Of a stretch of DNA of 64,000 nucleotides, positions 9,024 to 17,758 are shown in pieces. The stretch comes from Veillonella caviae (lineage in GTDB: Bacteria; Bacillota; Negativicutes; Veillonellales; Veillonellaceae), in assembly GCF_003992125.1 (NCBI RefSeq), contig NZ_RQUY01000010.1, positions 19,096 through 83,095 of the forward strand. Reading direction: 5' to 3'. Numbering within the stretch: position 1 is the first letter of the stretch; the number at the start of each line of letters is the position of its first letter. Below the pieces are notes generated by a model. It was not told the DNA's origin. It saw only the letters and a program-made list of their open reading frames with translations, and made no database searches. Both the position numbers and the translations under genes were made by a program.

Positions 9024-10346
9024 ATGACAGAACAAAAGAATACTGTTGACAGTATGTTGCCTGTGCCGAAGCTGTTTGCCTATGGCTTACAACACGTATT
9101 GGCTATGTATGCAGGGGCCGTAGCTGTGCCGATTATTATTGCACAAGCTATGAATTTACCTGTAGAGGATTTAATTCGTTTAATTACGGCAGATTTATTC
9201 ACTTGTGGTATTGCTACATTGATCCAAAGTCTTGGATTTGGTAATATCGGTGGACGTATTCCGATGATTCAAGGTGTAACTTTTGCCGCTGTAGGTCCGA
9301 TGGCGATGATTGGTGCGCAACACGGTATGACCGCTATTTATGGTGCTATTATTGTTGCTGGTCTTTTTACATTCCTCGTAGCGCCATTCTTCAGTCGTTT
9401 GATTCGTTTATTTCCTCCTGTTGTAACAGGGACAATCATTACGATTATCGGCATTAATTTGATGCCCGTGGCGGTAAAATGGATGGGTGGCGGTGTAGGT
9501 AATCCTAACTTTGGTAGCTTTACTAATATTGGGCTTGGCTTTATTACCTTTCTTATCGTAGTATTTACTCATCGTTTTGCGAAAGGCTTTGTAGGAAACC
9601 TATCGGTCCTCATTGGTTTGATTGCTGGTACTGTTATTGCTATGGCAATGGGGGTTACTAATTTTAATGAAGTCGGAAAAGCTCATTGGATTTCTGTTAT
9701 TGAACCATTCTATTTTGGGTTGCCAACCTTTGATTGGGCTTCCGTATTATCTATGATTGTAGTTATGCTTGTAGTTATGGTTGAAACTACTGGTGATAGT
9801 ATTGCTATTGGTGAAATCGTAGATAAAAAAATCGGTCGTAAAGAATTGGCATCTATCATTCGTGCCGATGGTTTATCTACTGTGATTGGCGGTATCTTGA
9901 ACAGCTTTCCATATACTGCATTTGCTCAAAACGTAGGTCTTATTGCAGTAACACAAGTAAAGAGCCGTTTTGTTGTAGCTGCATCTGGAGTCATTTTAAT
10001 CTTATTAGGTTTATTTCCTAAACTAGCTGCTATCGTAGCATGTATTCCTAATGCCGTACTTGGCGGTGCTGGTATTGCTATGTTTGGCATGATTATTGCT
10101 AGCGGTATTCGATCTTTAGGTAAAGTATCATTTGATAACAACCATAACTTGATGCTCGTTGCTATCAGTATTGGTGTTTCTATGATTCCATTGGCAGCAC
10201 CTAATTTTTATGATCAATTCCCTACATGGGCACAAATCTTGTTAAAATCAGGTATTACTTTTGGCAGTGTGATGGCGATATTCCTTAATCTCTTATTTAA
10301 TGGTCTTAGTCAAGGCGATGAATTTGAAAGTATAGGTCGCCGCTAG
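9024..10346 (+). CDS. NCS2-family purine (xanthine/urate) permease
   Basis: A 440-residue inner-membrane nucleobase:cation symporter. The N-terminus has the NCS2 hallmark QHVLAMYAG with the substrate-linked histidine. Later come the helix 8 region VVMVETTGDSIAIGEI and the helix 10 motif NSFPYTAFAQNVGLIAVTQ followed by VKSRFVVAASG. That last motif resembles the urate/xanthine subgroup (UacT, PucJ/K, XanQ) more than uracil permeases. Around 12-14 hydrophobic segments are visible. It sits 68 bases after fchA, so it may share control with the one-carbon genes. Xanthine, urate or hypoxanthine is the likely substrate, but only the family is certain. Confidence 0.85.
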   Translation: MTEQKNTVDSMLPVPKLFAYGLQHVLAMYAGAVAVPIIIAQAMNLPVEDLIRLITADLFTCGIATLIQSLGFGNIGGRIPMIQGVTFAAVGPMAMIGAQHGMTAIYGAIIVAGLFTFLVAPFFSRLIRLFPPVVTGTIITIIGINLMPVAVKWMGGGVGNPNFGSFTNIGLGFITFLIVVFTHRFAKGFVGNLSVLIGLIAGTVIAMAMGVTNFNEVGKAHWISVIEPFYFGLPTFDWASVLSMIVVMLVVMVETTGDSIAIGEIVDKKIGRKELASIIRADGLSTVIGGILNSFPYTAFAQNVGLIAVTQVKSRFVVAASGVILILLGLFPKLAAIVACIPNAVLGGAGIAMFGMIIASGIRSLGKVSFDNNHNLMLVAISIGVSMIPLAAPNFYDQFPTWAQILLKSGITFGSVMAIFLNLLFNGLSQGDEFESIGRR

Positions 10347-10388
10347 TTTTAAAACTATATATACCATTAACTGGTGCTTTCACAAGAA

Positions 10389-10416
10389 GGGGCTGTTTTA
10401 TTACAGCCCCTGTTAT
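10389..10416 (+). terminator. Probable terminator after the purine permease
   Basis: An 8-bp GC-rich stem GGGGCTGT/ACAGCCCC (10389-10396 with 10403-10410) with a 6-base T/A loop. The tail (TGTTATAGTT) is only moderately T-rich, so termination may be partial. Confidence 0.6.
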
Positions 10417-10433
10417 AGTTCCATGGACTTTCG

Positions 10434-10462
10434 TTGACAAAATGATGGTATTCTTATATAAT
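10434..10462 (+). promoter_or_regulatory. Consensus sigma-70 promoter for greA-lysS
   Basis: A perfect TTGACA (10434-10439) and a perfect TATAAT (10457-10462) with the ideal 17-base spacer, about 90 bases before greA. This is the best match to the vegetative promoter consensus in the window. Confidence 0.85.
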
Positions 10463-10551
10463 TGACTAGAAAATTTGAAGACGAAAGATAAGGTGTCATC
10501 GTATTGTGGCACTTTTTCTTATTATTTATACGTAGAAAGAGTGGGGTACCC

Positions 10552-11025
10552 ATGGCAGACGTAAAAGAAACATTACTTACCGCCGAAGGTTTGAAGAAAT
10601 TAGAAGAAGAGCTTGCGTATTATAAATCTGTACGCCGTATCGAGGTGTCTCAACGCATTAAGACTGCTATCGAATATGGTGATATTAGCGAAAACTCCGA
10701 ATATGATGATGCTAAAAATGAACAAGCTTTCATCGAAGGTCACATTTCTGAATTAGAAAATAAAATTAACACAGCAAAAATTATTGATGAATCTGTAAAA
10801 GGTGATGTTGTATCTGTAGGTAGCAAAGTAACTGTACTAGATACTATGTATAATGATGAATTAGAATATGTTATCGTTGGTTCCTCTGAAGCGGATCCTT
10901 TTAATAATCGCATTTCTAATGAATCTCCTGTAGGTAGAGCAATTTTGGGAAAACGTAAAGGCGATGAAGTAGAAGTAACTACTCCAGATGGTCCTGTAAC
11001 GTTCAAAGTGTTAGCAATCCAATAA
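10552..11025 (+). CDS. greA: Transcription elongation factor GreA
   Basis: A 157-residue factor that enters the RNA polymerase secondary channel and stimulates cleavage of backtracked RNA. The N-terminal coiled coil carries the acidic tip ([17 protein letters not shown]), followed by the FKBP-like C-terminal domain with [17 protein letters not shown]. The length is standard. The ATG at 10552 is chosen because it gives the normal GreA N-terminus ([16 protein letters not shown]); the longer frame from 10504 adds a non-conserved hydrophobic leader. It is 25 bases upstream of lysS, a pairing common in Firmicutes. Confidence 0.95.
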   Translation: MADVKETLLTAEGLKKLEEELAYYKSVRRIEVSQRIKTAIEYGDISENSEYDDAKNEQAFIEGHISELENKINTAKIIDESVKGDVVSVGSKVTVLDTMYNDELEYVIVGSSEADPFNNRISNESPVGRAILGKRKGDEVEVTTPDGPVTFKVLAIQ

Positions 11026-11050
11026 TTTAACCAAAAGAAGAGGCGATACC

Positions 11051-12571
11051 ATGAGTGAAGAACTTAAAAATACCCAAGAAGAATTAAATGATCAAATGCA
11101 AATTCGCCGCGATAAATTGGCTCAATATGAAGCGGATGGCATTTATCCATTCGGTGAACGCTTTATCGTAAAGGATTATGCAAAGGACATTAAAGATGAC
11201 TTTATCAACTACGATAATCAACCAGTAGTTGTAGCTGGTCGTTTGATGACTATGCGTTCTCATGGCAAAACAGCATTTGCTAATATTCGCGATTTGTCTG
11301 GTGATATTCAAGTATATTTCCGCAAAGACGTACTTGGTGAAGATAATTATAAATACGTAAAAATGCTTGATATTGGTGATATCATCGGTATTGAAGGTCA
11401 CGTATTTAAAACACATATGGGCGAAACTACTATTAAAGTAAATAAATTGACACTATTGTCTAAAGCATTGCGTCCATTACCTGAAAAATGGCATGGTTTG
11501 AAGGATACTGAACTTCGCTACCGTCAACGTTATGTAGATTTAATCGTAAATCCAGAAGTGCGTGATACATTTGTTAAACGTACTAAAATCGTGGCGAAAG
11601 TGCGTGAATATTTGAATGGACAAAACTTCATGGAAGTAGAAACACCTATGATGCATGCTATTCCTGGTGGTGCTGCAGCCCGCCCATTCATTACTCATCA
11701 CAATGCGCTTGATATCGATATTTACATGCGTATTTCTCCAGAGTTATATTTGAAACGCCTTATCGTAGGTGGTTTAGAGCGCGTATATGAAATTAACCGT
11801 TCTTTCCGTAATGAAGGTATTGATAATCGTCATAATCCAGAATTTACGATGATGGAATCTTACCAAGCTTATGGTAACTACGAAGATGTAATTCGTTTAA
11901 CAGAAAATATCGTATCTTACTGTGCAAAAGAAGTATTAGGTACGACTAAAATCAATTACCAAGGTACTGAAATCGATTTGACTCCACCTTGGAATCGTAT
12001 CACTATGCAAGAAGGTATCAAAAAATACACTGGCGAAGATTTCGATGCTATTGAAACATTGGAAGAAGCTCGTGCTATTGCGGATCGCTTGAATGTAGAA
12101 TACGGTGCTGGCGATGGCATTGGTAAAATTATGAATGCTTGCTTTGAAGATTATGTAGAAGAAAATTTGATTCAACCAACCTTCGTCTATGGTCATCCAA
12201 AAGAGATTTCTCCTTTGGCAAAATTGAACCGTGAAAAACCGTTAACAACAGAACGATTTGAAGCATTTATTTATGGTCGTGAATTGGCCAATGGATTCTC
12301 CGAGTTAAATGACCCAATCGATCAAAAAGAACGATTTGAAGCACAGTTGAAAGAACGTGAAGCTGGTGACGATGAAGCACATCGTATGGATAATGATTAT
12401 GTAACTGCGTTGGAATATGGTTTGCCACCAACAGCAGGTCTTGGCATTGGTATCGATCGCCTTGTTATGTTCTTAACCGATTCCGCATCCATTCGTGATG
12501 TATTATTATTCCCATTGATGAAACCAGAAGTACAAAAAGTGCAAGAACAAGAAGAACTTGGTGCTGAATAG
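11051..12571 (+). CDS. lysS: Lysyl-tRNA synthetase, class II
   Basis: A 506-residue aminoacyl-tRNA synthetase charging tRNA-Lys. An N-terminal OB-fold anticodon-binding domain (residues ~60-160) is followed by the class II catalytic core. Motif 1 is at [16 protein letters not shown], motif 2 at [18 protein letters not shown] and motif 3 at [11 protein letters not shown]. The length is normal for bacterial LysRS. It is transcribed with greA from the consensus promoter upstream. No T-box leader precedes it. Confidence 0.97.
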   Translation: MSEELKNTQEELNDQMQIRRDKLAQYEADGIYPFGERFIVKDYAKDIKDDFINYDNQPVVVAGRLMTMRSHGKTAFANIRDLSGDIQVYFRKDVLGEDNYKYVKMLDIGDIIGIEGHVFKTHMGETTIKVNKLTLLSKALRPLPEKWHGLKDTELRYRQRYVDLIVNPEVRDTFVKRTKIVAKVREYLNGQNFMEVETPMMHAIPGGAAARPFITHHNALDIDIYMRISPELYLKRLIVGGLERVYEINRSFRNEGIDNRHNPEFTMMESYQAYGNYEDVIRLTENIVSYCAKEVLGTTKINYQGTEIDLTPPWNRITMQEGIKKYTGEDFDAIETLEEARAIADRLNVEYGAGDGIGKIMNACFEDYVEENLIQPTFVYGHPKEISPLAKLNREKPLTTERFEAFIYGRELANGFSELNDPIDQKERFEAQLKEREAGDDEAHRMDNDYVTALEYGLPPTAGLGIGIDRLVMFLTDSASIRDVLLFPLMKPEVQKVQEQEELGAE

Positions 12572-12599
12572 TATATAAACTAGTTGGTATAAAACTATT

Positions 12600-12690
12600 A
12601 AAACGTCTATAGTCTAGATTCTGTTTACTAATATTAGCTTTGTTAAAGTCTAATGTTGGTGAGGCGGAGAAGGGCTATAGGCGTTTTTAT
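12600..12690 (+). ncRNA. Structured RNA or elaborate terminator downstream of lysS
   Basis: A closing stem AAAACGTCTATAG/CTATAGGCGTTTT (12600-12612 with 12675-12687; 12 Watson-Crick pairs plus one G-U) encloses a second long hairpin, ATTAGCTTT/AAAGTCTAAT (about 12632-12653, one bulge), which extends outward with A-T and G-U pairs. A purine-rich single strand (GGCGGAGAAGGG) lies on the 3' side, and the closing stem ends in TTTTTA. A plain terminator would not need the inner arm. It may be a small RNA, the leader of a regulatory element, or an ornate lysS terminator. I recognise no family. Confidence 0.35.
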
Positions 12691-12983
12691 ATTTATTTAG
12701 AAGGGGATATAGCTTGGTATAAACTTATAAATAAAATTTATAAACAAATAAAAAAGAATATATGATTAAAAGTCATTTGAATAATACAAAATACAAAATA
12801 TGTATAGTTAAGCACTATTAAATATGGTCTAAACATGTTAATATGGACGTGAAGATAAGAATATTTCCCATTTACAGACGCGTCCATATAATGAGGGATC
12901 TCATCGAAAAAATTAATATATTGTTAGTATATTATTGAGTAATAAAAGAAAAGTTAAAGTTGTTTATTTGGGAGGAATACATT
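12691..12983 (+). promoter_or_regulatory. AT-rich leader region upstream of speF with inverted repeats
   Basis: No gene is supported. A perfect 9-bp inverted repeat ATATGGACG/CGTCCATAT (12841-12849 with 12881-12889) is followed by a small hairpin ATGAG-GGAT-CTCAT (12891-12904). A TATAAT lies at 12887-12892 overlapping the right arm, with only a weak -35. If it is the promoter, the repeat would be an operator. The ribosome site GGGAGG (12970-12975) serves speF. Confidence 0.35.
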
Positions 12984-15158
12984 ATGAAACACATGAAAGT
13001 TGCTTTTTCCCATAAAGCGCAGTTTTATTTTGGCTCTTTGGAGGGGCGTGAAAGCGTTGATTTGAGTCAGACTGATTTTACTGATGTAGGGGCTATTGTG
13101 ATTAGCGAGTCTGATACAGCTGTTTTAGAAAACGAATTAGTTCGCTCTTTTGGAATTCCTGTATTTTTAGTAGTATTTGATCAATCTGCTAACGTAGAGT
13201 CCTTTGTAGGTAAAGTAGAGCGTGTAATTGATGGCTCCACTACTAACTTTGATTTATATAAACGTCAAATTGAAGCGGCGGCAGCTAATTATGAAAAATC
13301 TATGTTGCCACCATTCTTTAGAGCGTTAGCTGATTATGTAGAAGATGGAAACTCCCAGTTTGACTGCCCAGGTCACCAAGGGGGTCAATTCTTCTGTAAA
13401 CATCCAGCTGGCCGTGCGTTTTATGATTTCTATGGTGAAAATGTATTCCGCTCAGATCTTTGTAATGCAGATGTCAAGTTAGGGGATCTTTTAATTCACG
13501 AAGGATATGCTTGTGAAGCACAACAACATGCAGCACAAGTGTATAATGCGGATAAAACATATTTCGTATTAAATGGCACTTCATCATCTAACAAGGTTGT
13601 GCTTAATGCATTGCTTACACCTGGTGATATTATTCTATATGATCGCAATAATCATAAATCTATTTGCCATGGCGCCCTCGTTCAATCAGGCGCTACTCCA
13701 GTTTACTTAGAAACGGCACGCAATCCATTTGGATCTATCGGTGGCATTTTAGAACACTGCTTTGATGAACAGTATATTCGGAATTTAGTTGCTGAAAAAG
13801 ATCCTGAAAAATCGAAAGCACAACGCCCAATTCGACTTGCTGTTATTCAATTAGGCACTTATGATGGTACCATTTACAATGCACGTCAAGTAGTAGATAA
13901 AATTGGACATTTGTGCGATTATATTTTCTTTGATTCTGCATGGGTAGGATATGAACAATTTATCCCTATGATGAAAGATTGTAGTCCACTGCTTCTTGAA
14001 TTAGGTCCAAATGATCCTGGTATTCTAGTGTCTCAATCGGTACATAAACAGCAAGCTGGGTTCTCTCAAACATCTCAAATTCATAAAAAAGATAAGCATA
14101 TTAAAGGGCAAGATCGTTATGTAAACCATAAGCGTCTTAATAACTCTTTTATGATGCATGCTTCTACATCTCCTTTCTATCCATTATTTGCATCCCTAGA
14201 TATTAATGCCAAAATCCATGAAGGTGAAGCAGGTAAAAAATTGTGGGTAGATTGTGTAGAAACTGTTATCGATGCTCGTAAATCGGTTTTAAAACATTGT
14301 AAATATCTTCGTCCATTAGTGCCTCCAATTGTACATGGTAAAAAATGGGAAGATGGGGACACGAAAGAAATGGCTCAAGATGTTGATTACTTCGCATTTG
14401 AACCAGGTGCAAAATGGCACTCTTTCCAAGGTTATGGAAAAGGTCAATATTTTATCGACCCTTGCAAATTCCAGTTGATTACACCAGGTATTAATGTAGA
14501 AACTGGAGAATATGAAGATTTTGGTATTCATGCTAATATTTTGGCAAACTATTTACGTGAAAATGGTATCATTCCAGAAAAATGTGATTTGAATACTATT
14601 CTATTCTTAATGACGCCTGCTGAATCCAAAACCAAAATGGATGATTTAGTTGCTCAACTCTGCAGATTTGAACGTCTTATTGAGGAAGACGCACCAATGC
14701 AAGATGTATTGCCTTCCATTTATTACAACAATTTAGATAAATATAAAGGTTATCACATCCGTCAATTATGCCAAGAAATGCATGATTTCTACAAAGATAG
14801 AAATGTAAGTACTTTACAACAACGTCTATTCTTACATGATTACTTACCAGAATATGTAATGAACCCACAAGAAGCTAATTTCGAATTCCAACGTGGTAAA
14901 GGTGAATTGGTTCCATTAAGTGAAGCGGAAGGTCGTATTGCACTAGAAGGTGCCTTACCATATCCACCAGGCGTATTGTGTGTACAACCAGGTGAACGTT
15001 GGTCTCGTACCGCTTGTGACTATTTCTTAGCACTAGAAGAGGGTATTAATAAATTGCCAGGCTTTGCTCCAGAAATTCAGGGGGTATATATTACCGAACA
15101 ACCTGATGGGTCGAAAAAAGCCTTTGGTTATGTATTGAAAAAAGAATTTGAAAAATAA
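12984..15158 (+). CDS. speF: Inducible (biodegradative) ornithine decarboxylase, SpeF type
   Basis: A 724-residue PLP enzyme of the fold-type I Orn/Lys/Arg decarboxylase family, which decarboxylates ornithine to putrescine and consumes a proton. An N-terminal wing/receiver-like domain (1-~105) is followed by the large domain. The PLP lysine is K355 in SVHKQQAGFSQ, the same number as in E. coli SpeF. DCPGHQGG and FDSAWVGYEQF are further family blocks. Similarity to enterobacterial SpeF is high along the whole length. The immediate neighbour encodes a PotE-like antiporter, which strongly favours ornithine over lysine or arginine. The start at 12984 follows GGGAGG; the longer frame (12960) has no ribosome site. 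Confidence 0.92.
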   Translation: MKHMKVAFSHKAQFYFGSLEGRESVDLSQTDFTDVGAIVISESDTAVLENELVRSFGIPVFLVVFDQSANVESFVGKVERVIDGSTTNFDLYKRQIEAAAANYEKSMLPPFFRALADYVEDGNSQFDCPGHQGGQFFCKHPAGRAFYDFYGENVFRSDLCNADVKLGDLLIHEGYACEAQQHAAQVYNADKTYFVLNGTSSSNKVVLNALLTPGDIILYDRNNHKSICHGALVQSGATPVYLETARNPFGSIGGILEHCFDEQYIRNLVAEKDPEKSKAQRPIRLAVIQLGTYDGTIYNARQVVDKIGHLCDYIFFDSAWVGYEQFIPMMKDCSPLLLELGPNDPGILVSQSVHKQQAGFSQTSQIHKKDKHIKGQDRYVNHKRLNNSFMMHASTSPFYPLFASLDINAKIHEGEAGKKLWVDCVETVIDARKSVLKHCKYLRPLVPPIVHGKKWEDGDTKEMAQDVDYFAFEPGAKWHSFQGYGKGQYFIDPCKFQLITPGINVETGEYEDFGIHANILANYLRENGIIPEKCDLNTILFLMTPAESKTKMDDLVAQLCRFERLIEEDAPMQDVLPSIYYNNLDKYKGYHIRQLCQEMHDFYKDRNVSTLQQRLFLHDYLPEYVMNPQEANFEFQRGKGELVPLSEAEGRIALEGALPYPPGVLCVQPGERWSRTACDYFLALEEGINKLPGFAPEIQGVYITEQPDGSKKAFGYVLKKEFEK

Positions 15159-15162
15159 TTAT

Positions 15163-15188
15163 TCTGGCCGAGCTTCGGCTCGGCTAGA
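15163..15188 (+). other. UUCG-capped hairpin between speF and potE
   Basis: An 11-bp stem (15163-15173 with 15178-15188, one G-U pair) closed by a TTCG tetraloop. This is a very stable RNA fold but it has no T tract. It more likely protects or processes the speF-potE mRNA, or attenuates it, than terminates it. Confidence 0.6.
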
Positions 15189-15217
15189 TATCATTTATGG
15201 AAAAGGTGACATGAATT

Positions 15218-16537
15218 ATGAGTACTAGTAAAAATAAAATGTCTGTATTACAGCTAACCATACTAACCGCTGTTAATATGATGGGCTCCGGCATTATTAT
15301 GTTACCTACGAAATTAGCAGAGGTTGGTGCGTTATCTATCGTATCTTGGCTGATTACTGCCGTAGGTTCTATGTGCTTGGCTTATGCATTTGCTAAATGT
15401 GGTATGTACAGTAAAAAAGGCGGTGGCATGGGTGGCTACGCAGACTATTCCTTTGGTAAAGCAGGGAATTTTATGGCCAATTATACATATGGGGTTTCTC
15501 TGTTAATTGCTAATATTGCTATTGCAATTTCTGCAGTTGGTTATGCGGCGACTTTTTTGGATGCTGAATTGACACCACTCATGACTTGTATTTATACGAT
15601 TATTACATTATGGTTGGCAACGGTGCTAAATTTTGGTGGTGCTAGTATTACTGGTCGCGTATCGAGCTTTACTGTATGGGGGGTTATTGCTCCTGTACTA
15701 GTTATTAGTACATTGGGTTGGGCTTATTTTTCTGCAGATATGTATACAGCTAACTGGAATGTTCACAATATGCCTTTTATGGAAGCGGCTACTAATTCTA
15801 TTGCAATGACCTTGTGGGCCTTTCTAGGACTCGAATCTGCTTGTGCTAATGCGGATGCCGTAGATAATCCTGAAAAGAATGTACCTAAAGCTGTACTTGG
15901 TGGAACATTAGGTGCTGCTGCTATTTATATTGTATCTACTAATATGATTTTTGGTATTGTTTCAGCTAATGAATTGGTGAACAGTAATGCGCCATTTGGT
16001 TTGGCATTTGCTTCTATGTTTAACTCTACCATTGGTAAAGTTGTCATGGGTCTTATGGTAATGTCTTGTTTTGGCTCCTTGTTGGGGTGGCAATTTACCA
16101 TTGCCAATGTTTTCAAAGGTGCTGCTGACGAAGGATATTTCCCTAAATTATTTAGTAAAATTACATCTAAAGAGGCTCCAGTAGTAGGCATGGTTACTAT
16201 TACTATTATGCAATCTTTTATGAGTTTGATGACAATTAGTCCTTCTTTAAGCGAACAGTTTGAAACTCTTGTAAACCTTGCAGTAGTAACTAATATTATT
16301 CCTTATTTATTATCTATGGGTGCCATTATTGTATTGATGAAAGCAGCAAAACGGACTGGTACAGAATTGAAATCTACAACATTGATTGCTTTTGTCGGTT
16401 CTTTGTATAGCTTATACGCTCTCTATGCATCTGGTTTTGAGGCTATGACATATGGTTCTATCGTAACCTTTGCAGGTTGGACCTTGTACGGCTTTGTATC
16501 TGATCGATTTGATTTAGAGCAGAATATTGGTAAATAA
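15218..16537 (+). CDS. potE: Putrescine:ornithine antiporter
   Basis: A 439-residue, 12-segment inner-membrane exchanger of the APC superfamily that imports ornithine against putrescine. The N-terminal block VNMMGSGIIMLPTKLAEVG, the block FAKCGMYSKKGGGMGGYA and the later TLWAFLGLESACANADAV are almost those of E. coli PotE, and collinearity continues to the C-terminus. Together with speF it forms a complete proton-consuming and energy-conserving ornithine decarboxylation system. The ribosome site AAGGTGA precedes the ATG and a terminator follows. A lysine/cadaverine (CadB-type) exchange is the alternative but is less like this sequence. Confidence 0.92.
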   Translation: MSTSKNKMSVLQLTILTAVNMMGSGIIMLPTKLAEVGALSIVSWLITAVGSMCLAYAFAKCGMYSKKGGGMGGYADYSFGKAGNFMANYTYGVSLLIANIAIAISAVGYAATFLDAELTPLMTCIYTIITLWLATVLNFGGASITGRVSSFTVWGVIAPVLVISTLGWAYFSADMYTANWNVHNMPFMEAATNSIAMTLWAFLGLESACANADAVDNPEKNVPKAVLGGTLGAAAIYIVSTNMIFGIVSANELVNSNAPFGLAFASMFNSTIGKVVMGLMVMSCFGSLLGWQFTIANVFKGAADEGYFPKLFSKITSKEAPVVGMVTITIMQSFMSLMTISPSLSEQFETLVNLAVVTNIIPYLLSMGAIIVLMKAAKRTGTELKSTTLIAFVGSLYSLYALYASGFEAMTYGSIVTFAGWTLYGFVSDRFDLEQNIGK

Positions 16538-16549
16538 TATATCTATTGT

Positions 16550-16576
16550 AAAAGAGGCGCATTGGCGCCTCTTTTC
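16550..16576 (+). terminator. Rho-independent terminator after potE
   Basis: A 10-bp perfect stem AAAGAGGCGC/GCGCCTCTTT (16551-16560 with 16565-16574) with a 4-base loop and a T-rich end. Confidence 0.85.
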
Positions 16577-16634
16577 GCATTATACTGCAAGGTGGTGTAT
16601 AATAAAGAAACAGACTTGAAGAAAGGAGATTATT

Positions 16635-17588
16635 ATGGATATATTAGGCGCAAGGCGTTCTATTGAACAAAAACTATTGATGCAGTCCGTAGCACTTATG
16701 TCCTTAGTGGCTATTAGTGGTACTATTATGGGGGTTATAACCGGTTCCAGTGCAGTACTACTAGATGGGGTATTCTCCTTTGTAGATGTAATTATAAAAA
16801 TCATGATGCTTATGACTGCCAAGCTTGTGGCAAGGGAGACGAGTAAACGATTCCAATTTGGATACTGGCAGTTTGAACCTCTTGTACTTGCTGTAGAAGG
16901 TTTTTTCATATTACTCATAGTGGTGTATGCCCTGTTTAGTGGTGTCACAGATTTGCTTAATGGAGGACGTCATGTAGATTTTGGGCCAGCCATATATTAT
17001 GCGGTATTTTTTACTATTGCTGATACGGCATATTATCTCTATGTAAAGCGAGTCAATAAAAGCTTACAGTCGAATCTTATTAAATTTGATAATGTAAGTT
17101 GGTATGTAGATGCATGGCTAGAAGCAGCTATTCTGATTAGTTTCATTGCAGCTATACTTCTAGAAGGGACGGCATATGAGCACTGGGCGGTTTATATTGA
17201 CCCTATTGTGTTAATCGTGTTGGCATTGCAAATGGTTCCATCTGTTATTGAAATTTTAGTGCCCTCTACAAAACAAATCCTTGGGTGGGCACCTACATCA
17301 TTACATAATGAAGTGCAAGAAATAATGGATCGATTTATGGAGAAGTATTCTTTTAAAGATTATGTGACGAGCGTACAAATATATGGGAATACGCGTATCA
17401 TTGAAATCGATATTTTAGTTAGAAAGAATTTTCCATATCAATCTATTGCAGAATTAGATGCTATTCGTAATGAAATCGATGAAGAAATTGGTGGAAATCC
17501 TACGGAAAAATGGGTTACTATATCTTTTACGGGTACTCGTAAATGGATGGCAAAAGACTATTTACTCGATGAAGAAGATGATGATTAA
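16635..17588 (+). CDS. Cation diffusion facilitator (CDF) family metal exporter
   Basis: A 317-residue inner-membrane transporter that exports divalent metal ions (Zn, Mn, Fe, Co or Cd) in exchange for protons. Six hydrophobic segments occupy residues ~15-215. Segment 2 carries the acidic metal-site motif LLDGVFSFVD (D44, S48, D51) and segment 5 the matching YVDAWLEA. A cytoplasmic C-terminal domain (~220-317) has the ferredoxin-like pattern of the family and ends in an acidic tail EEDDD. AAGGAG lies just before the ATG. It stands alone between terminator-like hairpins. The metal cannot be told from the sequence. Confidence 0.85.
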   Translation: MDILGARRSIEQKLLMQSVALMSLVAISGTIMGVITGSSAVLLDGVFSFVDVIIKIMMLMTAKLVARETSKRFQFGYWQFEPLVLAVEGFFILLIVVYALFSGVTDLLNGGRHVDFGPAIYYAVFFTIADTAYYLYVKRVNKSLQSNLIKFDNVSWYVDAWLEAAILISFIAAILLEGTAYEHWAVYIDPIVLIVLALQMVPSVIEILVPSTKQILGWAPTSLHNEVQEIMDRFMEKYSFKDYVTSVQIYGNTRIIEIDILVRKNFPYQSIAELDAIRNEIDEEIGGNPTEKWVTISFTGTRKWMAKDYLLDEEDDD

Positions 17589-17644
17589 TGGATGAAACTT
17601 TAATCAATTCATATGTATGGAGATAGTACAATTTTATATATAAT

Positions 17645-17696
17645 AAAGACGATTCATGCTCTATTTAGTAGATAGATAATGAATCGTCTTTGGTTT
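17645..17696 (+). terminator. Probable terminator between the CDF gene and serS
   Basis: A 13-bp perfect inverted repeat AAAGACGATTCAT/ATGAATCGTCTTT (17645-17657 with 17679-17691) with a 21-base loop, followed by GGTTTT. The T tract is short. Confidence 0.65.
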
Positions 17697-17758
17697 TGTG
17701 GTATACTTAACAGTATTGAAATACTAATTTGTCCGTCATACTAGAAGAGGCTGATACT

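Noticed and set aside
12891..12938. 15-codon reading frame in the speF leader as an ornithine-sensing leader peptide
   Set aside because: It has no ribosome binding site, does not resemble SpeFL, and its start falls inside the predicted -10 and hairpin.
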